64,000 nucleotides of DNA from NCBI RefSeq assembly GCF_016906535.1, contig NC_057380.1, forward strand, positions 620,001-684,000, in the 5' to 3' direction. Origin of the DNA: Rhizoctonia solani (taxonomy: Eukaryota; Basidiomycota; Agaricomycetes; Cantharellales; Ceratobasidiaceae). A model generated the notes under the pieces. That model worked only from the letters and a program-made list of their open reading frames with translations, ran no database searches and was not told the origin of the DNA. Position numbers and translations under genes: made by a program. Positions 1-13,330 of the stretch are shown piece by piece (position 1 is the stretch's first letter; each line of letters begins with the position of its first letter).

Positions 1-45
1 ATATTTTTAGTGTCATTCCGATGATCCCAAGCACATAACTACTAG

Positions 46-2674
46 GTGTCGAGAACCATGTCTCCGTCTGTGTCCCCTCAATCACCCATGCGATCGAGAA
101 TGCTGGGAGTGCGCGAAGACTATTGGAGACTGCCGATTCCCAGTTCGAAATGTCCAACTGCCGTGTGGGCATATACACCCGGTTGCTCCATGGTGGGTCT
201 CGCATTGTCGTTGTGTTCTCGAAAATTGCTTACCGTGATAAATATTAGCTATCTCGCTCGTATGCCAGAAAAAATCAAGTGTATTTCCCAAGTCGAAAAG
301 CAACTTCCATCTTGCGAGCACAAAGCAAAGATGCCTTGCAGCCAAGATCCAGCCACATACTCGTGCCAAGAACCATGCGGAACTGGCTTCACGTGTTGCT
401 CTAAACCATGTTCGGCCAAATGTGGAGCATGCCAGAAACTTAGCTCACCGGATACTGGAAGGCCACGAGTTGGACGTATTGCGCGGACCCAACATCCAAA
501 ACATTTTTGTGGTCGCGTTCTACGCTGTGGACATACATGCAAAGACGAATGCAAGCAAGGGCATACCTGTTCGGGTACATGCAAAGAAAAGTGTCGTCAA
601 ATATGCCCCCATGGCTCATGTCGTTTCCCATGCTCGACACCTTGCAACCCCTGTATGCAGCCTTGCGCCTGGAACTGTCAACATATACAATGCCCGTCTG
701 CTTGCGGAATGGTGAGTTCAAGAGTTTTTATCGACTATATGCATTAAATGTTCTTGTACTAGGCATGCACCCGACTTCCCTGCAAAAAATGCCCCAATAT
801 TTTGCGATGCGGTCATCCCTGTCCCTCAGGTAGGTTGTAGCAACCATGTATTCTGATCAACGAGCCGAGACAATTTTACATTCACAGTGTGTGGCGAACC
901 TTGCTCTCAACAAACATGTCGGTTTTGCGCCAGCGATAACACTCTGGATTCTATAGTTGATCTTGTGATGCACACATCGTTGCGAGATCTTGAAGATGAC
1001 GGCAGCCTAGACTCTATGACCATCACGCTTCCTTGCGGACACGTCTTCACAGTCGAAACGTTGGACGGAATTACTTCTTTAGGTGACTTTTACGAAAAGG
1101 ATGGCGATGGCAAATGGGTCAAGTCAATTACACCTGACGATACCGGAGAAATCCGCACTCGTCCAGTTTGTCCTTCATGCCGCGGCAATATCGACTCGCG
1201 TCGATATGGGCGAGTCTGCAAGAACTCGAATCTGGCTATTCTCCAACACAATACCGCCTCAAGTTTATCACGGCGCCTCGCTACTGTTGAGGCCAAAATT
1301 GCCACCGTCCGCGAGAGAATCGACAAGAGTGTCATTGATGCTATCAAATCTTGCAAACCCGAAGGTCCGGATCAGACTATTACCACCGAGGCTCGTCGAG
1401 AAATGGTAGACAAACGCGATATCACCTTGGCAAGGGAGCACGAACGGCCAACACCTGCAGAAGTTATCGAGGAGATCGACAAATTCCATGGTTTTGCTGA
1501 GAACTATGCCAAGAGTTGGAAAGGTGGCATAAAGGTGGCCATAGAATCATACCGAGTGGCCCGGCAAATCACGTGCGAGCGGGATCCAGCGGTACAGGCA
1601 TACGAGGCGTCGCTTTCACAATTATATCGAGAGGAACTCGACCGTTTTGGCGTTGATTTATCTCTTGGCGCTCCCCGCGACGTCGAACAGCAAGCACTCC
1701 GTGTAGCCCGTGCAAAGATCGGACAGCTTCCTCCTAGAGCGAGCCTTCGATTTGTCGTGGAAGCCTTTTGGATTACTGTCGATATTCTAATGCAGCTAGG
1801 TGTAGCGGTCAGCAAAGCCAGCGATGAAGTTCGTATACGCGACAATACTGGGACAGAACATCATCAATGGGAACAACTGGCTGAATTCGTCCTTGATCGA
1901 GCGGCCAAAGACGCTGAGACCGCCTACAAGCTTGCAAACAACTCTGAATCCTGGAACAAGGCCATCAAATGCCAAGTATTCGTCCTCCAAACTCATTACG
2001 AGTTAGCCGCTCACCAATGTCGAGTCGCAATTGGCAAGGGTGCTCTGTCAGACAGCAACGTCAAAGCCGAGCTCGTCGATATGTGTCGTCAAGGAATCAA
2101 GCATATTAAGGGTTTGCAGACCAGTATTCCACAAGAATACTCTTCACGATGGGGACCTCGAGAGAGGCAGAACAAACTCGCTTGGGCCAATACTAATTTC
2201 GTCCAACCTTCGAACGTGATTCTTGAATCCTGGGAAACTCTGAAGCGGTCGGCCAAGGGTGGGACGTGGTATCAGGAAGTAACCAACGCCGAGCGTTCGG
2301 CGATAATGCGAGCAATGATGCAAGGAGCAGGCCATGATCGTCTTTGTAAGTTCCGCACTGAGGTCTGTTGGTTGCGGTTCGTTGATGCGCAATTGTAGGG
2401 CATACCGGCCACTTTTATCAGTGTCCCAATGGTCACCCATATGTTATCGGAGAGGTAAGCTATGAGAGAATTTGGAGCAGGAAAAAAAGCTGACATTGTT
2501 TTCCAGTGCGGAGGTGCGATGCAAGTCAGCACTTGCCCAGAGTGCGGAGCCGCAATTGGAGGGTCTCATCATCGATCGTTGGCGGGGAACACCCACGCAA
2601 ATGAATTCGTGAACCTCGCGCGACAGGGTGGAGTAGAAGATGCTGGCTGGGAATGGGGACCCGGTCGACGATGA
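46..2674 (+). CDS. ZNFX1-like NF-X1 zinc-finger protein, C-terminal part (5' end outside window)
   Basis: This is the 3' part of a gene of the ZNFX1/NF-X1 finger-and-helicase family, whose members usually carry an SF1 helicase before these fingers; the helicase lies outside the window. The window opens in an intron. Exons placed by eye are 46-about 212, 269-711, 763-829, 888-2345, 2399-2454 and 2507-2674. The first three encode Cys/His-rich NF-X1 repeats (CGH, CKEKC, CGHPC patterns). The long fourth exon is a mostly helical region without a recognised motif. The last two exons give an RZ-type finger: HFYQCPNGHPY, then ECGGAM and CPECGAAIGG. That finger is shared by ZNFX1 and RNF213-type proteins and typically ends the protein, as here. 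The 3' splice of the first intron is clear, but its donor (about 210 or 213) is not. Known members act in RNA-based silencing or innate immunity; the role here is inferred. A truncated paralogue follows in the same orientation. Confidence 0.85.
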
Positions 2675-3399
2675 TGATTTGCTAGTAGTATAGTTGATAG
2701 ACTCGACTTTGTAACCAAGTCTACGTGTTATATTTGAAGAAATCTACTTGCTTTAACTGAATCGAATTCAATCTATGTGAAGCGATGAGGGTTTGCTGGG
2801 TGCTTTCAACCCACAAGTCAGTGGTCAGTCCTGTCAGTATAAGAAATATATTCGAACCATCACACGCGCGATAACCTGAAAAGGCTTTGGCTAGAAATTT
2901 CATCTTCCTTTATAAGCGGCCTTGAATCAAAGAGAAATCGACCAGCTCGTAGACTCAGATATAGCGGTAACACTTGCCTATTCTCCTAGTCTGGCAACAA
3001 GATCCTAGAACCGCGTCGCCATAATAGTACTTGGCCGAGCAACTCGAACCACCGATGGATAAGCGGTTGGAAAATGTCTGGTTATATTTACAGATATTGC
3101 ACATGGGCAATCGCCCACCCGAAGTTTGCGGTATGGGTCTCATGGAGGGAACCCGGTACACCATGTTGATCGGCAATACGCTACCCGGTCGGTTTAACAT
3201 TCCGGCAATCTCAAAAAAAACAAATCCGCCAGACCCGATCCAAGATAGCGCCGTATAAACGAGTGTTTTGGGGATAGAGAGTATGCGAGTTGGGGGATAC
3301 AAGGCGACGCGAGTTGATACTGCTTGCTCTTCCTCAGATTCGGCAGCACTTCTATCTCTAAATCCAATCTACTGTCCTCTCTACTGGGCATTTGGGCTG
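2675..3399. other. Intergenic, no gene seen
   Basis: No reading frame with recognisable protein motifs and no RNA gene could be identified. Confidence 0.5.
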
Positions 3400-3765
3400 G
3401 CACATAAAAATAAATGGGAAGAGAAACAAACGAGTACATAAAAGGAGGAAACGTGCGCACACGACCAGGGCCGGCAGACGGATGGGGGTGGGGACCGGAG
3501 AGGCAGTATGCCAAACCGGGGCGCCACCGGGGCCGAGCAACCGAGCGAGCTGGATGGGCGGCCAAACCGGACCGTATGCGCGAAGAAGAGTATGGAAGGG
3601 AAGGAACACCGGGCGCAAGCGCCGGGTCGAAGTATTACAAACATTACGCAAACACGAGACCAATTGGGTGGCACAGCTATATGCAACGGCCTGATTGGCC
3701 CAGTATAAGTTTTGCGTCCTCCACAGGCTCCGTCGAAAAACTCTACGTATACTATAATGGCAGAT
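3400..3765. repeat. Dispersed GC-rich repeat, copy 1
   Basis: This stretch resembles 35405-35815 over most of its length. Shared blocks include GCCGAACCGGGGTGCCACCG-like sequence, a segment with GGGCGGCCAAACC, and a closing block with GGCCCAGTATA, TTTTGCG and CCTCCACAGGCTCCG. No convincing protein is encoded. It may be a SINE or a fragment of a larger element. Confidence 0.6.
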
Positions 3766-4229
3766 GCGCAGCTAGAGATCGTAGGTATTAATCGCACCAC
3801 CGAGATCGCGTAATATTCACGAGGCAGTCCGAGTAGCATTACCTATTCCTCCAGAGCAGTTTTTCGCTCTTATGGTTCCTGGCAAAGTCGTTAGGCTTAG
3901 TATGTTATTTAAATCGCACATAGTAGCCGCAACAATAGTTCGAGCATAGATGCGTGCAAGGTCTGGGAGGAGGATAGAGCTATCCTCCCATTGGCGACCC
4001 GCTCCTTGTTTGTCACTGAAATCGTATATATGTCACGCTTTCGTGTATAACACCTGCTCACAAGTCACACTGTCTTATCTAAATACCGTTGTTTCTCTTC
4101 TGGGTTGCCGTTGACCGGTGTTGGAGTCTGGATTACTCAATCAACCGTGGACGGGCGTCTATCGAGTGGCTACATCTTCGGCCAGCCACGCAAGTCGTTC
4201 TCGTTCTCATCCACAAATATTGGCGGCGA
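3766..4229. other. Intergenic, upstream of CCCH-finger relic
   Basis: Nothing recognised except AT-rich upstream sequence. An earlier exon of the following relic cannot be excluded. Confidence 0.4.
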
Positions 4230-6008
4230 ATGGTTTCAAAACCTATATGCCGATTCTTTCAATTCCCTGGTGGATGCCGCCAGGGAATAAATTGCAGATA
4301 TGCCCACAATGGTACACCCGATGGCTCGACTGACGCCTCCAGCAGTAAGTATATTGCCTCCGATATGTTCCGGTGCTATCCAGCTCACCGCACTTAAACC
4401 AGGCGGGAGACATCCGCCCCTCGACCCAAACACCCCTCCAGGTGTATGCCGTTACTTCTGGAGTCGTGGTGTATGTAATCGTGGGACATCGTGCACACAC
4501 ATGCATCAACGTCCAGACTCCCAAGGAAACAATCCTATCTGTAAGACTGCGCCTTGTATTCAATATTAGATGCTGACAATCGCTCTCATCAAGTATCTAC
4601 CCAAGTCCCCCGTGGGGTCTGCCGTACGTTCTGGACAAGCGGACTTTGCGGCCGGGGGGCTTCATGCAAATTTGAACATCGCACCAATCCTGATGCGGCT
4701 CCACTCGAAGAGAACGCACCCAACTCTCTTCAGTCACATTTCAAGGCTGCCGGGCTAGGCAACTTTACCATCTTGGATACGGACAAATTTTGCGTTGGCA
4801 CTGGGAAAGGTGCCAACCCATCCGAGACTAGGAGCTTCCTTCGGCGCTTCTTGCAAGACAACTTTCGGTTTCAGACTGTCACGCAAATCTACTCGTTTCT
4901 GGAAATTATATGCAATGCAAACACTCAGAATGCAGAATGGGTGAGTGTTGTCTTAGAACCTTGGCTATTGCCTTGCTACTGATAAACTCAATACACACTT
5001 AGAAACTCGAAGATGGACAAGCGAGTATCCTACATCTCTGGCAGTGGCCTAAACTAATTACATTTCTAGGAGCATTTACATATGTTAGCAAAGGTAAGTT
5101 ATTGTATGTAATAAACTTATGGATATTCTTATTGAGAACTATCAGCCCGATGGGAACGGGGTACTAAGAATTGGCGACGTTATACGATTTCCTCGAGAGG
5201 AGAACACCTTGAATGGTCGAACAGCGTGGTCGTTCCAACGTGGTTACTTGTCATTATTGACTGTAAGTATGCGAGATTTAAGATTTACGGGTAGTTAAGG
5301 CCAATGTGCTATTGCAAAATCTAGTATCTTTCCTCCGAGTGGGTGGTTAGGAGTACCCTTCACCACGACGTCAAGCAAGTTTATTGGTACCATTAATTCA
5401 TTATGCGAGTATTAACACATTTATCTATTCAAGTATGCTACACGGACTCATTCACACCAATTTCGACCCGTTCAACAAGACTATCCAAGAATCGATGGAA
5501 AGTTTGATGCAAAGTCGGTCATTCCAAGAGTCAGGACGTCCTCCCCTTAGCGGATCCCATATATTCAAAGTATTATTTACCGCACTACTGCAGTACGTCC
5601 AAATCCTAACCGTTTGATTTACTATTTTAAATTGGATTGCACAGGTACTTGGTTCGCTTTAAAGATGCCCCCAGGACAAATCCTGCCGCTAGCGATTTGG
5701 TTCACCAAGCAGTTGGGTGGTTTGACGAGTGGTATCCTTAAACGAGCTCAGGTCACACGGGTCATTTCTATGAGTGTATCAACGGACATCCATACGTAAT
5801 TGGAGAGGTATATCCATCAAGATCACTTCTCTAATTCTGATATTAACCCGCTATCTCGCAGTGCGGCGGGGCAATGCGGCGCGGCACTTGTCCGGAGTGC
5901 GGTGCTGCTATAGGATAAGGTCATGCGGTTGACGCGGGAAACAGGCACGCTCGTCAGTTTGTTGAATTGGCTCGCGAGCACGGTGTTCAAGCCAGTCCTT
6001 GGGCCTGA
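4230..6008 (+). pseudogene. Internally deleted ZNFX1-like paralogue: CCCH fingers fused to an RZ finger remnant
   Basis: ATG at 4230 opens a CCCH finger (CRFFQFPGGCRQGINCRYAH). Two more follow across introns at 4345-4402 and 4541-4593: CRYFWSRGVCNRGTSC with a following His, and CRTFWTSGLCGRGASCKFEH. After them comes the N-terminal region that in fungal ZNFX1-like proteins precedes the helicase; the last recognisable piece reads YLVRFKDAPRTNP and ends at WFDEWYP near 5742. Directly after this (from about 5754) the sequence jumps to the C-terminal RZ finger (GHFYECINGHPY, then CGGAM and CPECGAAIG). The whole helicase and NF-X1 finger region present in this family is missing. The join is out of frame (TAA right after WYP), and a second TAA interrupts the RZ finger where the upstream paralogue has IGGSHH. 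Downstream codons still align with the paralogue (GNRHARQFVELAR). I therefore call it a deletion relic, though a transcript for the CCCH part alone is possible. Confidence 0.75.
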
Positions 6009-6846
6009 GGACCAGGTCGTGGTTAAGCCAGTAGCATAAATGGTTTGCAAACAGGAGGTGTTCAATAAATGTAAAATAGGGTAAACAAAAAACTCTCGGT
6101 TCTCAAATGAATCGCTATCTCGACAAAGGATCTAGACTTGAAGCCCGACAACGGCAGTCTGTGCTTATGTAACTCGGACCAACGACGCCTCATTATCCCG
6201 GCCCCTACGGCTACTCACTTGGTACAGTGTAACAAGCCTTGAGTCAAGTGATTCGGATGATTTTATCAACTCAGCTAATGTAGAGGTGCTTTGTTATTCC
6301 CATAGTTCTCAATCGGATACAAGGTTTTTGTAGCCATTGTGGCATTGGACCGGATCACGTGAAATTTCCTGCTCTTTCTTGGATATTCTCGGCACAGATC
6401 AGGCCGACACAACCATGCTTCCAAACTTTAGAGTTTTGTTGCGTCCAGCCTACTCATGACAGTCCTATTTACTCCGACAAACCTCCCATCGTGATGTAAG
6501 GTTCAGCCTGTTCTGGCAATCACAGCGGATCACGTCTATAAATATTACGATCGCTCACTTTTGCACTGCTGGGCCTCACTTGGCAGGCTTAGGCTCGCGG
6601 CGCCTTGCATGTCTGAATTAATCGATAGGACGTCCATGATCGCTCGTGGATCGTCCATGCAAGGTCTCGGATGATTTGCATAGTTATTTCGACAACATCG
6701 ACCGGCAACGATGCTTTCCACGACACACATTTGATTTACGCTTGATTCTTCTGACCCGAACATTACAACGTCCCATGTTCGCACCGTGGAAATGGCATCG
6801 ATATATAACTAAGCCCTCTATACAAGCTACTTTGTCCAGAGTCGCG
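6009..6846. other. Intergenic, promoter side of S41 gene
   Basis: No gene recognised. A TATA-like tract (ATATATAA) lies at about 6800, some 45 nt before the S41-gene ATG. Confidence 0.45.
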
Positions 6847-9646
6847 ATGTACTACCTCTTGGCTTCTGCTTTGTCGGCGGCTGTACTTTCGTCTGCTTCG
6901 CCTCTGGAATCCCGCCAATCTGATCCATGCACTAAGATCGTCAAGCAAACATGGTCCAAGCCTTCGGAAGTCAGCTCGTGTCTCTCATTCTTTCCGTTCA
7001 ATGCGACCTTGAGGGATAATGTGCGAAGGCTATGCGAACTTGGGAGTTTTACAACTACTTACTTACTTTTGACTAGGTCGCAGATGTTCTTAGCCAAACA
7101 TTCTCCCAGTTTCACACTTCTACTAATTTTCATCTGAAGATGCCTGAACCATTTACGGATGATACAATCGACCTCCTTGGGGAATTTCAGCGGATCAAGA
7201 AGACTACGTACAAGTCAGATTGTGAGTCTCATTTTTATATTATCACTTATCACACTGACAACTCTCTCAATTTAGTCGAGCTGCATCGAGAGTAAATATA
7301 TCGCACATTGAACTCCTGGGCCCTCTGTAGTATTGACAGTTTGTTTGTTTAGCATTTCTACGACAGTCAAGAGGCTAGGTGATAGCCACGCAGGATATGT
7401 AAATTATTGCTGTACGAACCACTTGTACTCTTACGCTAACCTGACTGACATACTAACATCCGCCACAAGACGACTCGCTTTTTAGCACGTATCTTCCCTT
7501 TCCGCTCGCCATACTTGCTCGTCCTGGGGCCGAAGATGTGCAAAATATCCACATCGTGCCTGAAGCATCCGAAGTCGTCGCAAGTGAATTTGGAGCCGAG
7601 GCCATCGAGATTTGGAAGGCTGCCTTGGGAGGGAAGAATCTCACAGACGTAAGAGCTTCTTTTCTTAAGCCTTTTCCATAATTCACCGATATTCTTCTCA
7701 GTTCAATGGAGCCCAAATAATTTCCATTAATGGGCAAGATCCATGGACTGTAATAGATGCTTATGCTGAAACTGCTGGAGGATTTCAAGCAAAGACCACT
7801 CGCCAGAATGGCTTCTTTGCTTCTTACGACTCATGGGACTACAACTTGGGTGGATTTGCTCAGAAAGCACTTCCACCATCCAGCGATACGGTATCCCTGA
7901 CCCTCGTAAGAAATGGGACCACGTCACAAGAAACTTACGAGATACCGTATCTGTCAAGACTTGGGAGTGAGACTGTCGAGTTTACCGACGCTAACAGTCT
8001 CTGGGCGAACAACTGTCTACCAACCCGAAAGACCAACGGAGGACCAGTATCCAACACTGTCGCGAGTTCCAAAATGAAAACTGCGGCCGGCGCTGGACCA
8101 TCCAGTGAAGAAGACCCGTTGAGGGAGCCTGCCAAGTTTCAGAGAGCTCCTATCATCCCTCCCATCACGGAAGGCCGGCGCGAAACTTTTGCAAACCTCG
8201 TTTACGATGAGCCCCGGGACATTGCACTTCCAGAGCACTTGACTCCTAATGGTTCAGTAAGCGGTTATGGGGCTTTATCCTGGTACATGCTCGAAGACAA
8301 AAAAACGGCGGTTTTGTGGTTAGGCTCCTTTGATGGTAGAGCTATTGGTACGCCTACTTGGATGCTAATTCATATGTTCCTCGGTAACTCATAGTTGGCC
8401 TCAGAGGTACGAAAATCGATACTCAATGGCCTGAAATCTGTCAAGGAAAAAGGAGCAGAGCGTCTTCTCATCGATGTCGTATGTATCATTCTAAGGCCTG
8501 ATAAAATGACGGCAAAATTAACTAATCATTCCGAACTTGTCTCAGACTAATAACGGCGGCGGCCTAATATGCACTGCGAGCTTCCTGCATCGTGTTGTAT
8601 GTCTTTTTCTTGCTTCTGATATTTGGCACCTCACTAATTCCTCTCACCAATAGCTTGCTGGACCTCAGCCTGGTCTTGACGTTCAGCCTGGGTTGGATGG
8701 GAGTGTTCGTGCACAGGACCTTCCTCAGAAGATAGTTGCTAAGATCGTGGCTGGTGGACTTCCTGAAGATGATTCATCCTATTATAACCGTAAGCTATCT
8801 CTCATGGACCGCGACTATCCGCATTGTTATTAAAATACCAATGCTTTGTAGCTTCCAACTACAAAGACGTGAAAGGAAACCAATTTGCATATAACTTTAA
8901 CTGGCTTAACCCGCCTATCAGTGTACAAGTTAATGGCATTTCCGACAAGTTTTCGCAAAAGTAAGTAATTCTTTAATATCTCAAATATATGGCTGCTGAA
9001 CGTTCGTTTAGGATTGGTGACACATGTCTTCCATTTTCTCAAACTCCTCCCGACACTCAACCATTCGCGTTCGAGAACATCGCGATCATGAGCAACGGCC
9101 GATGCGCTTCCGCATGCAGTTTGTTTAGCATAATGATGAGGACCAAGTACAACGTCAAAACAGTCGTTATGGGCGGTAAACCAGGAACTACACAGCAATA
9201 TTGTGGTGTTGTCGGGGGGCAATCTTTGAGCTTTGTACCCCTGAATGTGGAACTCAAAACGCTTGGCCTTAAGAACGATACCCTCGCTCCACCCGACTTT
9301 TTGACAAACAGTTATCAAGGTCAGTGCGGTATTACTGGTCGTATGTAGAAGGGAGCTAATTGAAACAACGTAGGCATTAATTGGAAGTTGGTATATTCGC
9401 CGTTGGATCCCAACTCTTTCGAAGAGTTCCAGAGTCATCCTGCCCAATTCTGTGAGTACTTGGGAGAATCTCGATGGTGTCTATCAGCTGAGTATCCCAT
9501 GAAATGTAGCGTTCCCTCTTTTCCCTAACACGTAAGTCTTTGCCGTATATTCATTAATTAACGCCAAAAAGCTAAATAAACACACCAGTGTCAACAACCC
9601 TCAAGCGATCTGGAAAGACGTGAGCAAACGGTTATGGCCAAACTAG
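6847..9646 (+). CDS. Secreted peptidase S41 family protein (ClpP/crotonase-like fold)
   Basis: The ATG at 6847 starts a signal peptide (MYYLLASALSAAVLSSASP). Mature-protein motifs in order are DPCTKI with paired Cys, KRLGDSHAGYVNYC, YDSLFSTYLPFPL, a PDZ-like IISINGQDPW, FDGRAI, IDVTNNGGG, and NGRCASACSLFS, where the family's catalytic Ser lies in a Ser-rich loop. YCGVVGGQS and LKNDTLAPPDF follow near the C-terminus. Reconstruction needs about a dozen introns, for example 7021-7076, one from about 7222, and one whose removal rejoins LHRDISTTVKRLGD. All have acceptable GT-AG borders and keep frame, so the gene looks intact. The stop is TAG at 9644-9646 after NPQAIWKDVSKRLWPN. Fungal secreted S41-like proteins of this shape, including UstP-like processing proteases, have poorly known substrates. 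The extracellular location is predicted from the signal peptide. Confidence 0.85.
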
Positions 9647-10097
9647 GGTAGATAATGTGCACCTCGTGTTTAATTATATGCGACCTAGTTCATGATTCTA
9701 AATGGTGCTGGACCTGACTTCAGCTTATTAAAATACTATGAGAACCCCTGTCAATCACAGCCTACTTTACTTCCTGTCGCTCGGGATTCGGTTTCGCATT
9801 GACTGCATAAAGCTCACGGCCAAGATTCCGGGCTTACATAAGCCTTCGCAATTCCGCCCAAGATAGTTGCACAGCCACATTTACAACCAAAACTCAACCA
9901 CCTTAAGCAGAGAATATGATACAAAATGGTAAGGACAGTATACTAATGGCACAGATTGAAAGTAATCCATAACTTCCTTAAAATAAGATTGTAAGGCTGA
10001 GTAACCTGAAGTTTGCTGAAAGATGGAGCAATGACACCGAACTTCGCGGGGGTGGGAACCTTCATTTCATGCATCATGAAGTACGTTTGGATTTTGA
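9647..10097. other. Intergenic / possible 5' exon of DUF6535 gene
   Basis: The first exon of the next gene probably lies here, because its first open segment has no ATG. ATG at about 9918 followed by a GTAAGG donor is one candidate, but its frame could not be confirmed. Confidence 0.4.
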
Positions 10098-13000
10098 GCA
10101 GTTGTTGAATTATTGCGCACGAAATTAACATACGAAAAGTCAGCAGAGCCTCGTCGTATCGACAGCTACCTTAGCTTTGCTGCAATCGATTCCGCCGAGC
10201 GAGTTCCTCAGGTCACCAATCCAAACCATACTACAAACGATTCTAGATTTAAGCACGGAGAGTCTTTCCGCGACCCATTTTCCGGAGACAAAGCTGGCGA
10301 GGAGTTTTCGCATGATGCAATAGTTTGGAAACTGTATCGGAGCGAAGCTGAAGAATACGATCAAGAATTGGTTAAAGGCCGACATGCTAGTTTGGATGTG
10401 TTGTTGTTGTTTGTAGGGTTGGAATACTCGTAAACGGAGGCCCAGTGACTGACGAAAGTTCATCTTGGGTAACAGGCTGCTCTATTCTCAGCTATCTTAA
10501 CAGCATTCCTTATCGAGGCCAAAAATATGTTGCAGCAGGATCCTGCTGACACCACCAATGCCTTGCTCTTGATTATTGTACAAAATCAAGCCAACGGGGT
10601 CGCTGGGCTCTCTTCTATTGACGAGCCACCGTTCTCAGCTTCGTACGCGGCACTATGGATTAATGGACTTTGGTTTGCCGCACTCGGATTGTCGCTTTCC
10701 GCTGCTCTGGTTGCTATGTTATCCAAAGAATGGCTGACGGCCTATACTGCTTCTCGTCCACGACCGGCCCATACACATGCCCTTCTTCGACAAGCCCGAT
10801 TTGATGGCCTGAATAGCTGGTGGGCGCTACATATCATTGCCCTGCTTCCGACGCTACTCCATCTTTCCTTACTGTTGTTTGCGCTTGGTTTAGTTGTTTA
10901 TCTATGGATGCTCGATGTTGCTGTCGCAGTTGTTACTTGTGCCATCGTCGCTCTGACTTTGATTTTTTACCTGACAACAACTTTACTTGGAGCTATCGTC
11001 CCTTTCTGCCCATTTGTAACGGAAATCTCTCGGTATTTACAGCAAGGATTTGGCATCTGGTTTATGAAAAGGCCACGACTCCTACACCCAGAAAACAGGT
11101 CCCCCGATCGCCAGACTGCTACTACTAGCCTGGAAGATATCCGCGCTGTCTCTTGGCTCGCTGAGAATGCCCGTGACCCAGTGGTTGTCGATTGCTCATA
11201 CCAGGCTCTCGCAGGCGTTTGTTTGTCAACCGAGGTAATGGATTCGAATGAACATAACAAAGACGAATCGAAAGAATGGTACAAATATTTAGAGCCCATG
11301 TTTCCGGAGCTAATTGGCCGATTTGAGGCAAGCATTCGGAAGAGTAGAGAGATGGCATCAACGCGCGGAGCAAACCTTGCACGATTCGCCAGGGCCACTG
11401 TGCAATTATGCGCATTTTTGGACAATAGCGCACATAACACTCAGCCACCCAACCGCAAGAATGGACCGAAACCCAGATTTCGAGATGGGATAAGACCAAG
11501 ACTCGAATCTCTGGCTTTTTCTTCTTCCTCCGAACCGCCCGTAATAGCCTCTCGTATGGAAGTCGCTCTTGGAGCGCTTGATGGAGTTTGGAGAGATGAG
11601 CATCCGCCATTTAGTGCTGATTCTTATGCATCTCTGACAGCTGCAGAACTCAGGCTAGTCGCACTCAACTCGGCCGCATTATGTGGCCGTGCTTTGCCTG
11701 ACACCTTGGGACCTTCAACCTTGAATATCGCCATTGATATGAGCTTGCCGTCACAGAAGCGTCTCTCTATTCTAACGCTTCAAAATACCTACTACCGCTC
11801 GTTAGCCCGCGCCTCGGTTCAACTTCGCTATCATTCGGATGGACGCACGCCTATTAACTCATTCGCTCTAGTTAACCTTTTGGATGCGTTGCGTATAGCT
11901 GCAAAATGCCCTGACCTCACCCACAGTATTCTCCCGACGACGCGACCCCTGATGAGGGCCAAGTCACGGAGCCACGCGCTGGCTTCTCTCGTCCGCGATC
12001 CAAAAATGACAGGACATCCAACTTTATCATTCCAGTCTTTAATTCTGAAAACTATATTCGACCTACGGCCCTCTTTCATGGCCCGCTCGGATCCATAGTG
12101 CGTGTTCTTGCAAGCGCGCCTCTGCGTCCGCATGGTACCGAAGTGATTTCCGATCGGTATGCCACGGGATTGAAGATAAGATTGGCTGCGGTCCGAGCTC
12201 TCGCGGCTGTCGCCCCTTTTGTGCTTCAGCAATGGTTTAGAGAAAAAATATCTCGCTCAGGAAACGCTTCGGCTCCTCAAGAACCAGCTTCTATCCCGGA
12301 CACAAGCAATTGGCCAGACGTTGATGCTACGATAACCGACTCCCAAAAACTTGAGGGCACAATTGCAAGTCACTTGCTCCTCGTTGTAAAGGTGATCGGG
12401 CCATACATCGAGCGTGCGGGGGCTATGTCGCTTGTTGAACTCTCGCTAGCTGAGCTTAACCGAATTGCCAACACCTCGCCATTTAGTGCGCATCTCGCTC
12501 TCCGACGTCGCGCTTCTGTAGATTTTGTTCCACTCCTCAAGTTTGCTGCCATAGACGTCAAGGCTGCTGACGGAAGACCGTTGATGAACGAAACTACTAA
12601 ATCACATATACTCAACCTCCTGACGTTTGAAATCTCGGGAAAGAATCAAGTTCCTCGAGTACCCATCGCTCCCGAGTCCCTTCCGTTGCTTCTTCGCGTT
12701 GCTCAGGATGTTCCTAATCATACGGATCTGGTTCACGCTGTCTTGAAATATGTCGTTAGTCGCGTTCGTGAAACCAAAGATAACATCGGATATCTGCGAG
12801 TATTTACCCATTCAAACCAAGGATACCCACTACTCCTGGCGATTGGAAGATTGCACCAAGCTAATATCGAACCTCTAGTAGGAGCAATCCTACAAATCGC
12901 TTACATTTCGGCTGGAAACGGGGTTATATCACTGCAAGACGGTGTTGCGACTGGAGACCTGGCCATCCCCGGATTCTTGGACGCAATCTCACTGGTCGTT

Positions 13001-13330
13001 CACCACACCCACCGGGTCGCGGATAAGCCCAACTATCGTCATTTACACTCACTTGGACGAAGTCTTGTCAGCACCATCCAAAATATCGGTGATCAGTCTG
13101 CCCGAATGGTTCTGGAGCATCATGCTCTAGATGAACTAATAGACGCATTGCGAACTCAAAGTGACCACTCGGATTCCACATTGCAGTCTCGGAACAAGGC
13201 CGCACTCAATTCTGAGCCCAAGTTTGTCAGAAACAATGAGTATCTGATAAACCAGCTATTGGCACTCAAAACTCGATACCTCTCGGACTCGGTATCTTCC
13301 GCAGCCAAGCAGGAAATTGACCAGAGCTAG
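10098..13330 (+). CDS. DUF6535 domain-containing membrane protein, one frame break
   Basis: The first exon segment (10098-10412) carries the typical DUF6535 entry AEEYDQELVKGRHASLDVLL. An intron (10413-10475) joins it to ALFSAILTAFLIEA. Next come WINGLWFAALGLSLSAALVA with MLSKEWL, and two further hydrophobic stretches near 10840-11010. Together these predict about four membrane helices at the N-terminus. The remaining part (about 11050-13330) is soluble, helical and unlabelled, as usual in this fungal family. The frame changes between about 12010 and 12098: the first frame ends at TAG 12096-12098, while GSIVRVLASAPLRP continues in another frame to 13330. I found no intron that fixes this, so it is either a 1-2 nt indel (pseudogene) or a sequence error. 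No ATG is present in the first exon. The function of DUF6535 proteins is unknown. Confidence 0.75.
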
